A DNA stretch of 64,000 nt from Antilocapra americana (lineage: Eukaryota; Chordata; Mammalia; Artiodactyla; Antilocapridae): assembly GCA_007570785.1 (NCBI GenBank), contig ML660774.1:15762888-15826887 (forward strand), in the 5' to 3' direction. The position numbers and the translations under genes were made by a program. The notes under the pieces are model-generated. The model was not told the origin of the DNA and did no database searches. It worked only from the letters and a program-made list of their open reading frames with translations. This document shows, piece after piece, positions 22,716 to 34,135 of the stretch. Each line of letters opens with the position of its first letter. The stretch's first letter is position 1.

Positions 22716-23300
22716 AAGTGCACATAAAGGGAGTGTTTCCAGCCATTCATACTCCCAGGCAGTCAGCACTTGGCGGTCAGGTTCTATGCACTACTGGGTC
22801 GAATGGGTGAGGGTGCCCCTAGGAGGAAACTCTTGTGATTTTTGATGAAACTGAGTCATGGAAGTGTAACCAGTGAATTAAAGAATGGGACACAGGTCCA
22901 CGGAACAATCACAGGTGCAGAGGTCAGCCTGAATACACACCTTAAAGCAGTGAAAACGACCCCGAAGAGCACAGAACCTGTACAACTGGAAACTATTTGA
23001 GGAAATAACATTGGATATTGTATTCTGCCCATTTATCTCTGGATACACTACTCGCAGATGTGGCACCAAAGATGAAATCTAAGAAAATGAAAGTTGTTGC
23101 AGAAAGACCAAGGCAGAGGAAGAGGGAGTCCTAGGTGATAATGTCTCTCAAGACTACTGTTTCAACGTAGTAGGGGTGGAAGACTGAATATGTGACCAGG
23201 TAGAAAAATGTGGAGCCCTAAGTGATAATGTTTCTGGAGGTTACTGTTTCAGAGTGGTGGCTGTTCAAGTTGTATTACAGACTTTGATTGCAGCAATTTT
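22716..23300 (+). pseudogene. SNRPD1: Processed pseudogene of SNRPD1 (small nuclear ribonucleoprotein Sm D1)
   Basis: The parent gene encodes Sm D1, a core subunit of the heptameric Sm ring on spliceosomal snRNAs. Bases 22824-23138 read in one frame as the Sm D1 protein without introns: [17 protein letters not shown], then THLKAVK and EPVQLETI, matching the Sm fold with a few substitutions. Defects: the start codon is AGG (22824-22826), codon 5 is TGA (22836-22838), further in-frame stops follow ETI, and the C-terminal glycine-arginine repeat is contracted to GRGRGS before PR and a TGA stop at 23136-23138. The sequence after the stop (taatgtctctcaag) fits the parental 3' UTR. The lack of introns and the L1-rich site point to L1-mediated retrotransposition. 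The 3' limit is unclear. Confidence 0.88.
23130..23258 (+). repeat. Imperfect duplication at the SNRPD1 pseudogene stop/3' UTR
   Basis: The 41 bases at 23130-23170 (cctaggtgataatgtctctc...) recur diverged at 23217-23258 (cctaagtgataatgtttctg...), spacing 87 bp. The repeat carries the stop codon and the first UTR bases. Confidence 0.6.
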
Positions 23301-23729
23301 TATTGAATATAAATGCATCACAAAGCCCTCTATTGACTATATCATACTGTTTTAACAGTTCATATATATATTCATGGTATCAATACTCAGCATTACTACT
23401 AGGCAATCTCATAGTAATTCCAATCTTAGATCAGGCTTTCTAAAAATTTTTTTTGAACTAAAATATTTCTTTTATGAATGTATATAGAATATACACCTTT
23501 TTATTTCACATATGCTGATGCATTTTATTGCTTTAACTTGATTCCATTCTATGGAACCTTACTACAAGTGAAGTAAGTTCTTTTTGGTATTTTACAAACT
23601 GAAGTCCTATGGAATGAGGTCTGAAATGGATTCTCCTTTCCCGAGTTTTGTTCCATGGAAGCTTACTTTCTAAGTAAAAGGTGATGTTCATCATCTAATT
23701 AACAAGTCATTGATTTTTGGTGTCATTGT
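23301..23729. other. Unassigned AT-rich sequence, possibly pseudogene 3' UTR
   Basis: AT-rich with no repeat I recognise. It may be the rest of the SNRPD1 3' UTR or another inserted fragment; it lies within the 2.16 kb block that splits old L1 no. 2. Confidence 0.3.
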
Positions 23730-23880
23730 TAGCTTTTGGCTCTTTTTTTGGTTTACTCTTTTTTTTGACCACTGCATGGAACATGAGATCCTAGTTCCCT
23801 GACCAGGGATCAAACCCACGCCCCCTGTATTTGAAGTGCAGAGTCTTAACCACCGGACTGCCAGTGAAGTACCTATTTTA
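23730..23880 (-). mobile_element. CHR-type SINE, reverse
   Basis: Reverse orientation: T-rich start, tagttccctgaccagggatc, accaccggactgccagtgaa. Confidence 0.85.
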
Positions 23881-24148
23881 CGTTTTGGATAGGTTCTCAA
23901 TAGAATATAGTTTTACATTCTCTTAAGTTGAAACTATAAGTAATGTTCATTAGATTATCTGTTGTGATCAGTGTTGAAACCTGTAAATACGGAATGTACT
24001 ATCATTGGCTCCTTTATCAAGTACTTTTACAAGTAATCCTTTAAGAACAAAAGGAAGACGACCTTTTTATTTGCCAGCAAAACTGGATTCTTTCCAAGCA
24101 TTAGTAAGGCTTTTTTAAATTGTTTTAATTGATTAGATTTAGAGAAAA

Positions 24149-24357
24149 TGTTATTTGTTTTAGCCACTAAGTAGTGTCTCTTTTGCAACCCCATGGACTG
24201 TGGCCCACCAGGCTCCTCTGTCCATGGGATTTCCCAGCCAAGAATGCTGAGTGGGTTGCCATTTCCTTCTCCAGAGGATCTTTCTGACACAGGCAACGAA
24301 TCCACATCTCCTGCACTGGCAGGTGGGTTCTTTACCACTAAGCCACACGGGGAGCCC
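24149..24357 (-). mobile_element. Bov-tA SINE, reverse, with target duplication
   Basis: Reverse Bov-tA (gcaaccccatggactgtggc ... taccactaagccacacgggg). Flanking repeat tagagaaaa at 24140-24148 and 24358-24366. Confidence 0.92.
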
Positions 24358-24366
24358 TAGAGAAAA

Positions 24367-24872
24367 ATACTGCTCAGTATCTCGTTTCTAGATTCTGTAT
24401 TTTCATTTAATCAAATATGTGGGTTTGTTTGTTAATGAGATGGAAAAGTTTTTCCAATATTGTTATCAAAAAAGGAAGTATAGGCCTTGTAGGGACTCAC
24501 GTAAATTGAGATAGCACCAGCATTGTGTGTGTGGTGTGCATATATGTGGTCTCACTCTTTTCCATCCTCTTGGTGCTCTAGTAACTGAGTGCAAGCAGGG
24601 GAACCCAGGGATGCATCAGGGAGGAAAGACTTGATGGGGACCAACAGAAAAGCACAAGTTGTAGATAAACTTGAGAGGACGCCTGCCCTCTTGGAGCTAA
24701 TCGGCTAAAAGGCAAACAGTGTTACATATGCACTGATGTGTCATTGCAAATTGTGAATACTTTTATAAGGAATACTTTGCATTAACTTGTCTGTTAAAAA
24801 ACCAATGGAAGCTCATTTTGACTTTAAGTCAAATGCCAATTACAAAGGATTCTTAACTCTGGGGGGGGAAAA
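24367..24872. other. Unassigned sequence, end of the 2.16 kb block in old L1 no. 2
   Basis: Contains a short TG-rich tract at about 24525-24550 and a G-run at 24862-24869 just before L1 resumes. No gene or repeat recognised. Confidence 0.3.
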
Positions 24873-25773
24873 AAGACATACAGATGGCCAAAAAGCACAT
24901 GGAAAGATGCTCAATATTGTCAATTATTAGAGAAACGCAAATCAAAACTACAATGAGTTATCACCTCACACCAGTCAGAATGGACATCATCAAAGAGTCT
25001 ATCAACAACAAATGCTGGAGAGGTGTGAAGAGAACCTTCCTACAGTGCTGCTGGGAATGTAAATCAGTACAACCATTATGGAGAACAGTACTGAGGTTCC
25101 TTAAAAACTAAAAATACAACTATCATATCATCCAGCAATCCCACTCCTGGGCATATATATGGAGAAAACCATAATTTGAAAAAATACACGCCGCCTATGT
25201 TCACAGCAGCACTATTTTCAATGGCCAAGCCATGGAAGCAACCTAAATGTCCATCAACAGAGGAATGTATAAAAGTGATATGTGTATATATATATATAAT
25301 TGAACATTACTCAACCAGAAAACAGAATGAAATAACACCATTTGCAGCAATATGATGGACCTAGAAATATCATATTGACTGAAATGAATCAGATGAATAT
25401 CCTATGATATCACTTCCATGTGGAATCTAAAAAAATGACACAGATGAACTTATTAACAAAACAGAAAATGACTCCCAGACTTTAAAAACAAATGTATGGT
25501 TACCAAAGGTGAAAGGTGCAGGGAAGGGATAAATTAGGAGCTTGGGATTAACACATATACTGTTGCACTATATATATTATTAAGATAGATAACCAACAAG
25601 GACCTATCGTATAGCACAGGGAATTCTACTCAATATTCCGTAGTACCTTACATGGGAAAAGAATCTGAAAAAGAATGTGTATATATCTAATTGAATTACT
25701 TCGTTGTACACCTGAAACTAATACAACACTGTAAATCAACTATAGTCCAATCTAAAATTAAATTAAAAAGTAA
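24873..25773 (+). mobile_element. Old L1 no. 2, right part (ORF2 end and 3' UTR)
   Basis: Continues from 22715 at agacatacagatggcc, passes caacaaatgctggagaggtg and ends with a 3' UTR containing ccaacaaggacctatcgtat, cacctgaaactaatacaaca and an A-rich end near 25770. The open stretch 24884-25111 is an ORF2 fragment. Confidence 0.88.
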
Positions 25774-25865
25774 AAATGGACTAAATATCAAAATATAAGG
25801 CCAGATACTATAAAACTCTTAGAGGAAAACATAGGCAGAACACTGTGACATAACTGCAGCAGTAT
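25774..25865 (+). mobile_element. L1 fragment no. 3
   Basis: Short L1 ORF2 piece (aaaatggactaaatatcaaa to gacataactgcagcag). It begins at nearly the same consensus point as old L1 no. 2. Confidence 0.75.
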
Positions 25866-25899
25866 CTTTTTTTTTTTTCCCAGGAAGATCACTTTATTT

Positions 25900-26594
25900 A
25901 TTTATTTTTTTTATTATTGTTTTTGCCATACATTGTCATGATATCACCATGGGTTTACATATGCTTCCCCTCCGGGTCCCCCCTCCCTCCTCCCTCCCCC
26001 CCGGGAAATCTCGCTGCACCAGTCCCGAGCATCAATCCTGGGCTGGCGATTGATTAGACACATGACAATTAACATGCTTCAATGCCCTTCTCCCATATCA
26101 TCCCACCCTTACCCTCATCCACAAAGTCCACGAGTCTATTCTATACATCTGCGTTCCTTTTGCTGTCTCGTATGTTGGGTTCTCGTTACCGTCTTTCTAA
26201 ATTCCATATATATGCGTTAATATACTGTATTGTTGTTTTTGCTTCTGGCTTACTTCACTCTGGATAATGGGCTCCAGTTTCGTCCATCTGAGTAGAATTG
26301 CTTCAAATGAATTTTTTTAATGCTGAGTAATATTCCATTGTGTAGGTCTATTTGCAGCTTTTTAAGGAACCTCCACACTGTTTTCCATAGTGGCTGTACT
26401 AGTTTGCATTCCCACCAACAGTGTAAGAGGGTTCCCTTTTCTCCACATCCTCTCCAGCATTTATTGCTTGTAGACTTTTGGATGGCAGCCATTCTGACTG
26501 GTGTAAAGTGGTACCTCATTGTGGTTTTGATTTGCATTTCTCTGATAATGAGTGATGTTGAGCATCTTTTCATGTGTTTGTTAGCCATTTTTAT
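25900..26594 (-). mobile_element. Young bovine L1 3' end, left arm of a palindrome
   Basis: Reverse L1 3' end from its A-tail (poly-T) through the C-rich run to ORF2 coding sequence ending gttagccatttttat at the N gap. It carries an internal deletion of roughly 175 bp: sequence matching gcaaatagacct joins directly to acacaatggaatatt (complement near 26335-26350). The right arm has exactly the same deletion. The inner 275 bp or so are identical to the right arm. Confidence 0.93.
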
Positions 26595-26604
26595 NNNNNN
26601 NNNN
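26595..26604. other. Assembly gap (10 N)
   Basis: Ten N at the exact centre of the palindrome; true length unknown. Confidence 0.99.
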
Positions 26605-27300
26605 ATAAAAATGGCTAACAAACACATGAAAAGATGCTCAACATCACTCATTATCAGAGAAATGCAAATCAAAACCACAATGAGGTACCACTTTACACCA
26701 GTCAGAATGGCTGCCATCCAAAAGTCTACAAGCAATAAATGCTGGAGAGGATGTGGAGAAAAGGGAACCCTCTTACACTGTTGGTGGGAATGCAAACTAG
26801 TACAGCCACTATGGAAAACAGTGTGGAGGTTCCTTAAAAAGCTGCAAATAGACCTACACAATGGAATATTACTCAGCATTAAAAAAATTCATTTGAAGCA
26901 ATTCTACTCAGATGGACGAAACTGGAGCCCATTATCCAGAGTGAAGTAAGCCAGAAGCAAAAACAACAATACAGTATATTAACACATATATATGGAATTT
27001 AGAAAGACAGTAATGAGAACCCAACATGGGAGACAACAAAAGGAACGCAGATGTATAGAATAGACTTGTGGACTTTGTGGATGAGGGTAAGGGTGGGATG
27101 AGATGGGAGAAGGGCATTGAAGCATGTTAATTGTCATGTGTCTAATCAATCGCCAGCCCAGGATTGATGCTCGGGACTGGTGCAGCGAGATTTCCCGGGG
27201 GGGGAGGGAGGAGGGAGGGGGGACCCGGAGGGGAAGCATATGTAAACCCATGGTGATATCATGACAATGTATGGCAAAAACAATAATAAAAAAAAAAAAA
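26605..27300 (+). mobile_element. Young bovine L1 3' end, right arm of a palindrome
   Basis: Mirror image of 25900-26594. The inverted arms give the same 209-codon reading across the gap on both strands (26320-26949 on + and 26250-26879 on -). It shares the internal deletion. It differs from the left arm at several bases between about 26990 and 27110 and by one G in the G-run at about 27196-27203. Ends in an A-rich tail. Confidence 0.93.
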
Positions 27301-27326
27301 AGAAAGTAAAAAAAAAAATAAATAAA

Positions 27327-28972
27327 AAAAAAATAAAGGACAGAAATGGTAGGGACCTAACAGAAGCAGAAGATATTAAGAAGAGGTGGCAAGAATACAC
27401 AGAAGAACTATACAAAAAAAGATCTTCATTACCCAGATAACCACAATGGTATGACCACTCACCTAGAGCCAGATATCCTGCAATTCAAAGTCAGGTGGGC
27501 CTTAGGAAGCATCACTATGAACAAAGCTAGTGGATGTGATGGAATTCCAGTTGAGCTATTTCAAATCCTTAAAGTTGATGCTGTGAAAGTGCTGCACTCA
27601 ATATGCCAGCAAATTTGGAAAACTCAGCAGTGGCAATAGGACTGGAAAAGGTCAGTTTTCATTCCAGTCCCAAAGAAGGGCAATACCAAAGAAGGTTCGA
27701 ACTACCACACAATTGCACTCATCTGACACACTAGCTAAGTAATGCTCAAAATTCTCCAAGCCAGGCTTCAACAGTGCATGAACTGTGAACTTACAGATGT
27801 CCAAGCTGGATTCAGAAAAGGCAGAGGAAGCAGAGATCAAATTGCCAACATCTATTGGATCATAGAAAAAGCAAGAGAATCCCAGAAAAATATCTACTTC
27901 TGCTTTATTAATTATGCCAAAGCTTTTGACTGTGTAGATCACAGCAAACTGTGGAAAATTCTTCAAGAGATGGGAATACCAGACCACCTTACCTGCCTCC
28001 TGAGAAATCCGTATGTAGTTCAAGAAGCAACAGTTAGAACTGGACATGGAACAACAGACTGGTTCCAAATTGGGAAAGGAGTATGTCAAGCCTATATATT
28101 GTCACCCTGCTTATTTAACTTATATGAAGAGTACATCATGAGAAACACTGGGCTGGATGAAGCACAAGCTGGACATAAGTTTGCTGGAGGAAATAACAAT
28201 AACCTCAGATATGCAGATGACACCACCCTTAATGGCAGACAGTGAAAAGGAACTAAAGACCCTCTTGATGAAAGTGTAAGAGGAGAGTGAAAAAGCTCAC
28301 TTTAAAGCTCAACATTCACAAAACTAAGATCATGGCATCTGTTCCCATCACTCCATGGCAAATAGATGGAGAAACAATGGAAACAGTGACAGACTTTATT
28401 TTCTTGGGCTCCAAAATCGCTGCAGATGGTGATTGCAGCCATGAAATTAAAAGATGCTTGCTCCTTGGAATAAAAGCTATGACCAACCTAGACAGCATAT
28501 AAAAAGCAAACATTACTTTGCCAACAAAGGTCCATCTAGTCAAAACTTTGGTTTTTCCAGTAGTCATGTATGGATGTGAGAGTTGGACTATAAAGAAAGC
28601 TGAGTGCTGAAGAATTGATGCTTTTAGACTGTGGTGTTTGAGAAGACTCTTGAGAGTCTCTTGGACTGCAAGGAGATCAAACCAGTCAATCCTAGAGGAA
28701 ATCAACCCTGAATATTCACTGGGAGGACTGATGCTGAAGCTGAAACTCTAATACTTTGGCCACCTGATGCGAAGAACTGACTCGTTGGGAAAGACCCTGA
28801 TGCTGGGAAAGATTGAAGGCAGGAGGAGAAGGGGATGACAGAGGATGAGATGGTTGGATAGCATCACCAACTCAATGGACATGAGCTTGAGCAAGCTCCG
28901 GGAGTTGGTGATGGCCAGGGAAACCTGCTGTGCTACAGTCCAACTGAGCTACTTAACTGAATTGAACTTCCA
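27327..28972 (+). mobile_element. BovB LINE, 1.65 kb, 5'-truncated
   Basis: Starts at ataaaggacagaaatggtag and ends near cttaactgaattgaac. The open frame 27742-28245 (167 codons) carries the RT core (KAFDCVDHSKLW, GVCQAYILSPCLFNLY) with YADD at 28210-28221; a one-base insertion after DDTTL breaks the frame. The usual QGC near the ILSP motif reads QAY. 28287-28502 continues ORF2 in another frame. Directly downstream of the A-tail of the palindrome right arm. Confidence 0.93.
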
Positions 28973-28979
28973 ATTTGGA

Positions 28980-29196
28980 TGCCTCTTCCCCGGTGGCACA
29001 GTGGTAAAGAATCCACTGGCCAATGCAGGAGGCATAAGAGATGCAGGTTCAATCCCTGAGTTGGAAAGATCCTCTGGAGGAGGAAATCGCAACCCATTCC
29101 AGTATTCTTGTCTGGAAAAATCCCATGGACAGAGGAGCCTCACAGGTTACAGTCCATGGGACTGCAAAAAGGCAGACACGACTAAGCACACACACA
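28980..29196 (+). mobile_element. Bov-tA SINE, forward
   Basis: tcttccccggtggcacagtgg head, ggaaagatcctctggaggagg middle and aaggcagacacgactaagca tail with an (AC)n end. Immediately follows the BovB tail. Confidence 0.92.
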
Positions 29197-29199
29197 CAT

Positions 29200-31199
29200 T
29201 TAAGTTTTTAATGTATACCCTTGTGCTTCCATCTCACTTCCCCACCTCCACCCCCAGTAAGCACTTAGGTACTAAGCAAGCACTAAGTTGGTCTCAGTCC
29301 AACTCAGGCCTCCTGCCCAAAGGCTGCACTAATGACAAGCATGTCTCTGTGGCTGAATCTCAAAAGCAGCAGGTAACAATTTAATTAGCTCCAAGTCAAT
29401 AAGCCTCCACGAACTCCAGCAAAGCAGTAAAGCATAAGCCTCACTAGTAATTATCAGCAAAAGATTATTCATGTAGAACTATGATGCTTAACATTTGGCA
29501 GTATCCAACATAGAATATTTATAATTTTCTGACAATGACTAACAATGAAGAGTGGCATCAAAATGCATTAGATTAATTCTGCTACAATCCTTAATTTAGA
29601 AAGGAAAAAAAAAACTCCCACAAAAGGATATAACACATAAAAACCCCAATTGGTATACCGTCAAAGGATAGACAATTCACAACATAATTTCATGGATGCT
29701 TTGTAAAATTTTTCTCAAATAAAGTGACTACATGAATATTTGAGGTAGGAATATGTTAATGTTAGTGGGAATGGGCACCCTGTGTTACTCATATATATTT
29801 TAAGTATAACTACTCATCACATAATTCCCTCACTTGAATAATTCCTTATATTAAGCAGCTCTTACAATCTGCCTCCAGATCTCAGTTTTGATACTAAACA
29901 CTTCAGGGTTAAGTAAGACATGATTTGGGGCTTCAGTTTGAGAATTTGTGAGCATCGCAATCGAAGCCATCTGATGAGATAAGCGAGATGAGCACATAGA
30001 CAGTCACCTAGCTTCATCTTCCTCAAGGTACACAAAACAACACCCCCTCCTTTAATCACAATACAATTCAAATCTGGCAAGTGTACCCCAGTTCTTTAGG
30101 GCCAACCCCATCTCCCTATAGAAAGTAGAACTTAGAAATTCTCCCTACAAAGTCATAGCAGTAACTTCAAAATTTCAAGACTGGTAGGGTAGTGGAATGT
30201 TCTTCCTGCATTCTCACAAGATTGAGTCTTCTCACCGCCTGATCTCTTTAGAGTTTTCACAGCCTAGTCCTGCTGACCTCGCTAGTCGGTATGGATTAGG
30301 TTTGGCTGTGAGTGATGGAAAACTCAAACAGCGTTTTCCTAAACAAGACAGAAGACTCCAAGCAGGTGGTAAAGGGCTGTGTGATTGTCCACCATGCCTG
30401 TTGCTCTGTGGGATCTGACAGAGTCACGGCTCTGGAGAAGAGGGTCCTCGATGCTGAGGAGGGTCCGCTAGAGAGTATAGGAAGGATTCAGAGAGAACCA
30501 CATCAAGTGCTTTTTACTGGGCTTGAAGTCTACAAATAATTCATCAATATTAACTTGGTGAGAGGGCAGTGGGGGGAAGCTTCTGCAGTTCTAGAGAAAC
30601 CAAAAGAACCAGAGCATTCAACTCAACTCAGGGGCATTTGCTATAAAAATCCACTGTGCTCCTTCCCCAGGAACTCCCCACTCTCTGAGCACAGGCCTGG
30701 CTGGTGACAGGTACTCGGGGGTGGGAGGCCAGGGGAGCTGTGACACCTAGCAAGACCTCTAGAAAACCCTGCAGTGTGCTGCGGGTCAACGTGAGTCATA
30801 AACAGACAGCTGCCCATCCCTAAAAGAGGACATCTCAATGGAAAATGCCTGGGTCTCTTTCAGAATCTTCCAGACTCGAGGAAACACCAGATGCCCACCT
30901 GGGCCTTTAAAGCTGTCACAGGCCAACACTCCATGGCTTCCTGTCCTCAGCTTCCATGAACTGCAAACATCCCGAGCACTCAGCATGGGTCCCTGCGACC
31001 TCTGGCCTGCCTCCAACAACCAACCTTGAGCCTTTGATCCCAATAAGGGCTCTGGTAGCTTGTCCACTGTGACAACAGGAACCTCCTACCACCTTAGAAA
31101 TGCAAGCTCCAGGCCTCTCCAGAGCCTTCTGCCAGGCAAATCTAAGGAGACCCTGTAGGAGAAAGCCTAGTGGGGGTGGGGAGGTGGTATTAGCCTGAA
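29200..31199. other. Unassigned non-repetitive-looking sequence
   Basis: About 2 kb with no gene or repeat I can name. On the reverse strand, about 30150 to 29862, one frame stays readable over some 75 codons with only two stops, but I do not recognise the protein. Short open frames at 30197-30418, 30786-31067 and 30838-31029 show no domain. Confidence 0.4.
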
Positions 31200-31327
31200 C
31201 AATTTATTTATTTTCATTTCTTGGCCATGCCATGAAGCATGTGGGATCCTAGTTTCCTAGCCAGGGGTCAAACTGGTGCCCCCTGTAGTGGAAGCACAGA
31301 GTCTCTGGACCACCAGGGAAGTCCCAG
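31200..31327 (-). mobile_element. CHR-type SINE, reverse
   Basis: tttatttattttcatttctt, agcatgtgggatcctagttt, accaccagggaagtccc. Flanks carry gaacaattta on both sides (31197-31206, 31332-31341), a likely target duplication. Confidence 0.87.
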
Positions 31328-31339
31328 TTCCGAACAATT

Positions 31340-31805
31340 TAAGTGCTTCTCAGTGCAGTCAGCCTGACCTCAAAATGCTGCCTCTTTGGGCACAACCTGA
31401 TATTCTCATTCAGCTTCTCTCTTCTGTTTTTCTAACCCATTTGGCGCCTTACCTCAGTTTCTACTGGTTATTTGGCCCCCGGGGTTGCTGACCTAGTTTA
31501 GAATGTTGGTTTTGGCTCTTACTTGCATTCCTTCCGGGACTTTCCGTGTTTACCTGTCTGTGATTGCATCACAACTTCCAGAGACAGAGAAGCCTCGTTC
31601 CTCTGCTTCATCCCTACTGGAAGACGCAGTTGAGGTATTTGTCAGCCTCACCCTGAAGGCAATTAGAGAGGAGGGCTCTGGAAGCTTGGAAGTTTCATCT
31701 CCACTCCTCACCCTTCAGGGAAGAGAGAGGGGCCAGAAAAACTGAGTTAATTATCAATTACATTTTCAAGATGAAGCCTCCATAAAAATCCCTGAATTAC
31801 GTGTA
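31340..31805. other. Unassigned sequence
   Basis: No recognised feature. The open frames at 31276-31491 and 31503-31745 have no recognisable domain. Confidence 0.35.
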
Positions 31806-31807
31806 GC

Positions 31808-32012
31808 AGGGGCTTCTCTGGTGGCTCAGATGGTAAAGAATCCACCTGCAATGCAGGAGACCTGGGTTTGACCCCTGGGTGGGGAAGATCCCCTGGAGAA
31901 GGAAATGGCAACCCACTCCAGTATTCTTGCCTAGAGAATCCCATGGATAGAGGAGCCTGGTGGGCTACAGTCCACTGGGTCATAAAGAGTCAGGCACAAC
32001 TGAGTGACTCAT
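31808..32012 (+). mobile_element. Bov-tA SINE, forward
   Basis: ggggcttctctggtggctca head, full body (gaaggaaatggcaacccact) and gtcaggcacaactgagtgac tail followed by an (AC)n run. Little diverged. Confidence 0.95.
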
Positions 32013-32036
32013 ACACACACACAGACACACACACAT
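32013..32036. repeat. (AC)n microsatellite at the SINE tail
   Basis: Imperfect AC repeat interrupted by one agac, seeded by the Bov-tA tail. Confidence 0.85.
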
Positions 32037-32129
32037 AAGCACACCGTGTAGGAGAGAGTCATACATCCTTGTGTTTCCCACACCCCAAATCCATGGGGAC
32101 AGGAGCCCCTGCACTTGGGGCTCTTCTGA

Positions 32130-32520
32130 ATCCTGTCCTCTTTATCTTTTCATCTGGCTGTTCATTTGTATCCTTTATCAGATCCTTTATTAGATAATAA
32201 ACTGGTAATTGTGAGTGTTTCCATGAGTTCTGTGAGATGTTATAGCAAATTACTGAACCTGAAGAGGGGATCGTTGGAACTCCCCAATTTGTAGCCAAGT
32301 TGACTAGGAGCATGAGTGACCTGGGGACCCACTACTTAGGATGAGTGCTTGAAGTAGGGTCTGTCTTGGGAGATATGTCCCTTAACCTGTGGCTCTGATT
32401 CTGACTCCAGGCAGATGGTGTCAGACCTGAATTGAATTGTAGGTCACCCAGCTGGCATCAGAGAATTGGTTGGTGTTGGGGGGAAAAAGCCACATGTCTG
32501 GTGTCAGAAGTGCTGTGAGT
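32130..32520 (+). repeat. Old interspersed repeat X, copy 1
   Basis: Matches 42410-42930 in the same orientation: gagttctgtgag, a tagcaaatta block, a gttggaact block, the taacctgtgg/ctgtggga block, and cacccagctggc followed by gagaattg. Family not identified; copies are strongly diverged. Confidence 0.6.
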
Positions 32521-33913
32521 AGAGAGTAGAAAAAAAGAGTTTTTTTCTTTCATTTAGTGAATTGAAGTCATCAGGGACTTTGCCAGGTAACGTCTGGTTA
32601 TATACACAAACCACATGTGGATCCCTGAGTCAGAGATGCATATGAAATTTTGTGCAGTTTTGGGGACTCTAAGGATATGGAAATATCTGTAATTAACCAT
32701 TATCTGCGCTTCCCACCAAAACTTTACTGAGAAAACCTACCCAGCCCCTAAAGCCCAAAACAGGTGTCTTTGAAATGATCTGCCAGGTCTAGGTCATTAG
32801 TTGTAATAACTCTAGATGTTTTTATAAAGCTGATTAATAAAAGGCTTAAATAATCATATGTAACTTCCTAAAATAGATAAGATCTGTATAACTCTTATGA
32901 CATAAATTAATGTGCTGGTGCTATGGAAGCCAGCAAAGGAAAAGACCTGCTTTACGGTTTCATTTGGTGTCCAAATGCAAGGACACTGGAACATACCTAG
33001 ACTTGGAAAATTTCCATGAGCCTATGGACCATTTTCCAGTAACAGCTCAGGACTAGTGATAGTGAGTTGTGTATGAGGCCAGAGGTTTATATCAATATCA
33101 AGTTGGTATCAGTATCAATTTGCAAGTTTGTTTCCATTAGATGAGCTTCAAGTGAGAGTTAGCTTGTGTTTATGTTGGATGTTTATCTTTCTTCCCAGAG
33201 TGATATTACTTTTGTTATCTCAAAATAAAAAAAACAAAACAGATAACTTCTGGAACATTTATCTATTTACCATAGCAAAGCCAGGAAATGTGTCTATTGA
33301 CATTCAAAATAAGAAATATACTTGTAGTTTAAAAAAAAAAAGTCGAAAAAATGATTCCCCAAACCGGATACCTTTCAACGTTTGTAGAGTTTTGTTTAAT
33401 TTGAACCACTGACAATAGTTAGTCAAACAGCACCATACTTTTTATTTTCTGCTTGAGAAGCATAGACAGAAAGGAGCCAAAAGACTGAGAAACTGAAAAC
33501 TACTATAAAACTGCCTTCATTTTTCCTAATTAAAGAGTAGGCTTGTCTGATTCAGAAAAGAGTCTGAATCAGGGAGCACTTAATAAGAAGTATAATTTAT
33601 GACAACCCTTGATAGGGACAGGAGAATCAAATTAAAAGACTTAGAGAATATTTTTTAATTTAGTAAAATAAAGACTAATCATTTGTAACTCATTGGCTTC
33701 TTCATTTCTTGATGCATTTGCTTTAGGACTTAATAGACTAAACACATATATCCCTTCTTTGATTATTGCTGACAGAGTGATCTGTCTGGAATGACACAAA
33801 ATTTCAGAATAATAGAGTCTAAATTAATGAATCATCTTGACTTGGCCTTTATAACGTCAATTAGAGGTAGATCAATTGCTGGTTTGGGGAGCAACAAGTT
33901 TTTTAACATTCCC
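32521..33913. other. Unassigned AT-rich sequence
   Basis: No recognised gene. A-rich runs at about 33221-33235 and 33330-33345 suggest decayed retroposon tails. The open frame 33128-33412 has no domain. Confidence 0.35.
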
Positions 33914-33925
33914 AGAAAAGTTACA

Positions 33926-34123
33926 AAGTGAAAGTGAAAGTCGCTCAGTTGTGTCCGACTCTTTGAGACCCCATGGACTATACAGTTCATGGAATTCTCC
34001 AGGCCAGAATACTGGAGAGGGTAACCTTTCCCATCTCCAGGGGATCTTCCCAACCCAGAGATCGAACCCAGGTCTCTCTCATTGCAGGCAGATTCTTTAC
34101 CAGCTGAGCCACCAGGGAAACTC
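33926..34123 (-). mobile_element. Bov-tA SINE, reverse, with target duplication
   Basis: Reverse Bov-tA. Flanks agaaaagttaca (33914-33925) and agaaaaattaca (34124-34135) differ at one base. Confidence 0.93.
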
Positions 34124-34135
34124 AGAAAAATTACA

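Noticed and set aside
25900..27300. Twin-priming inversion as the cause of the palindrome
   Set aside because: Twin priming joins different consensus segments; here both arms are the same 3' segment with the same deletion.
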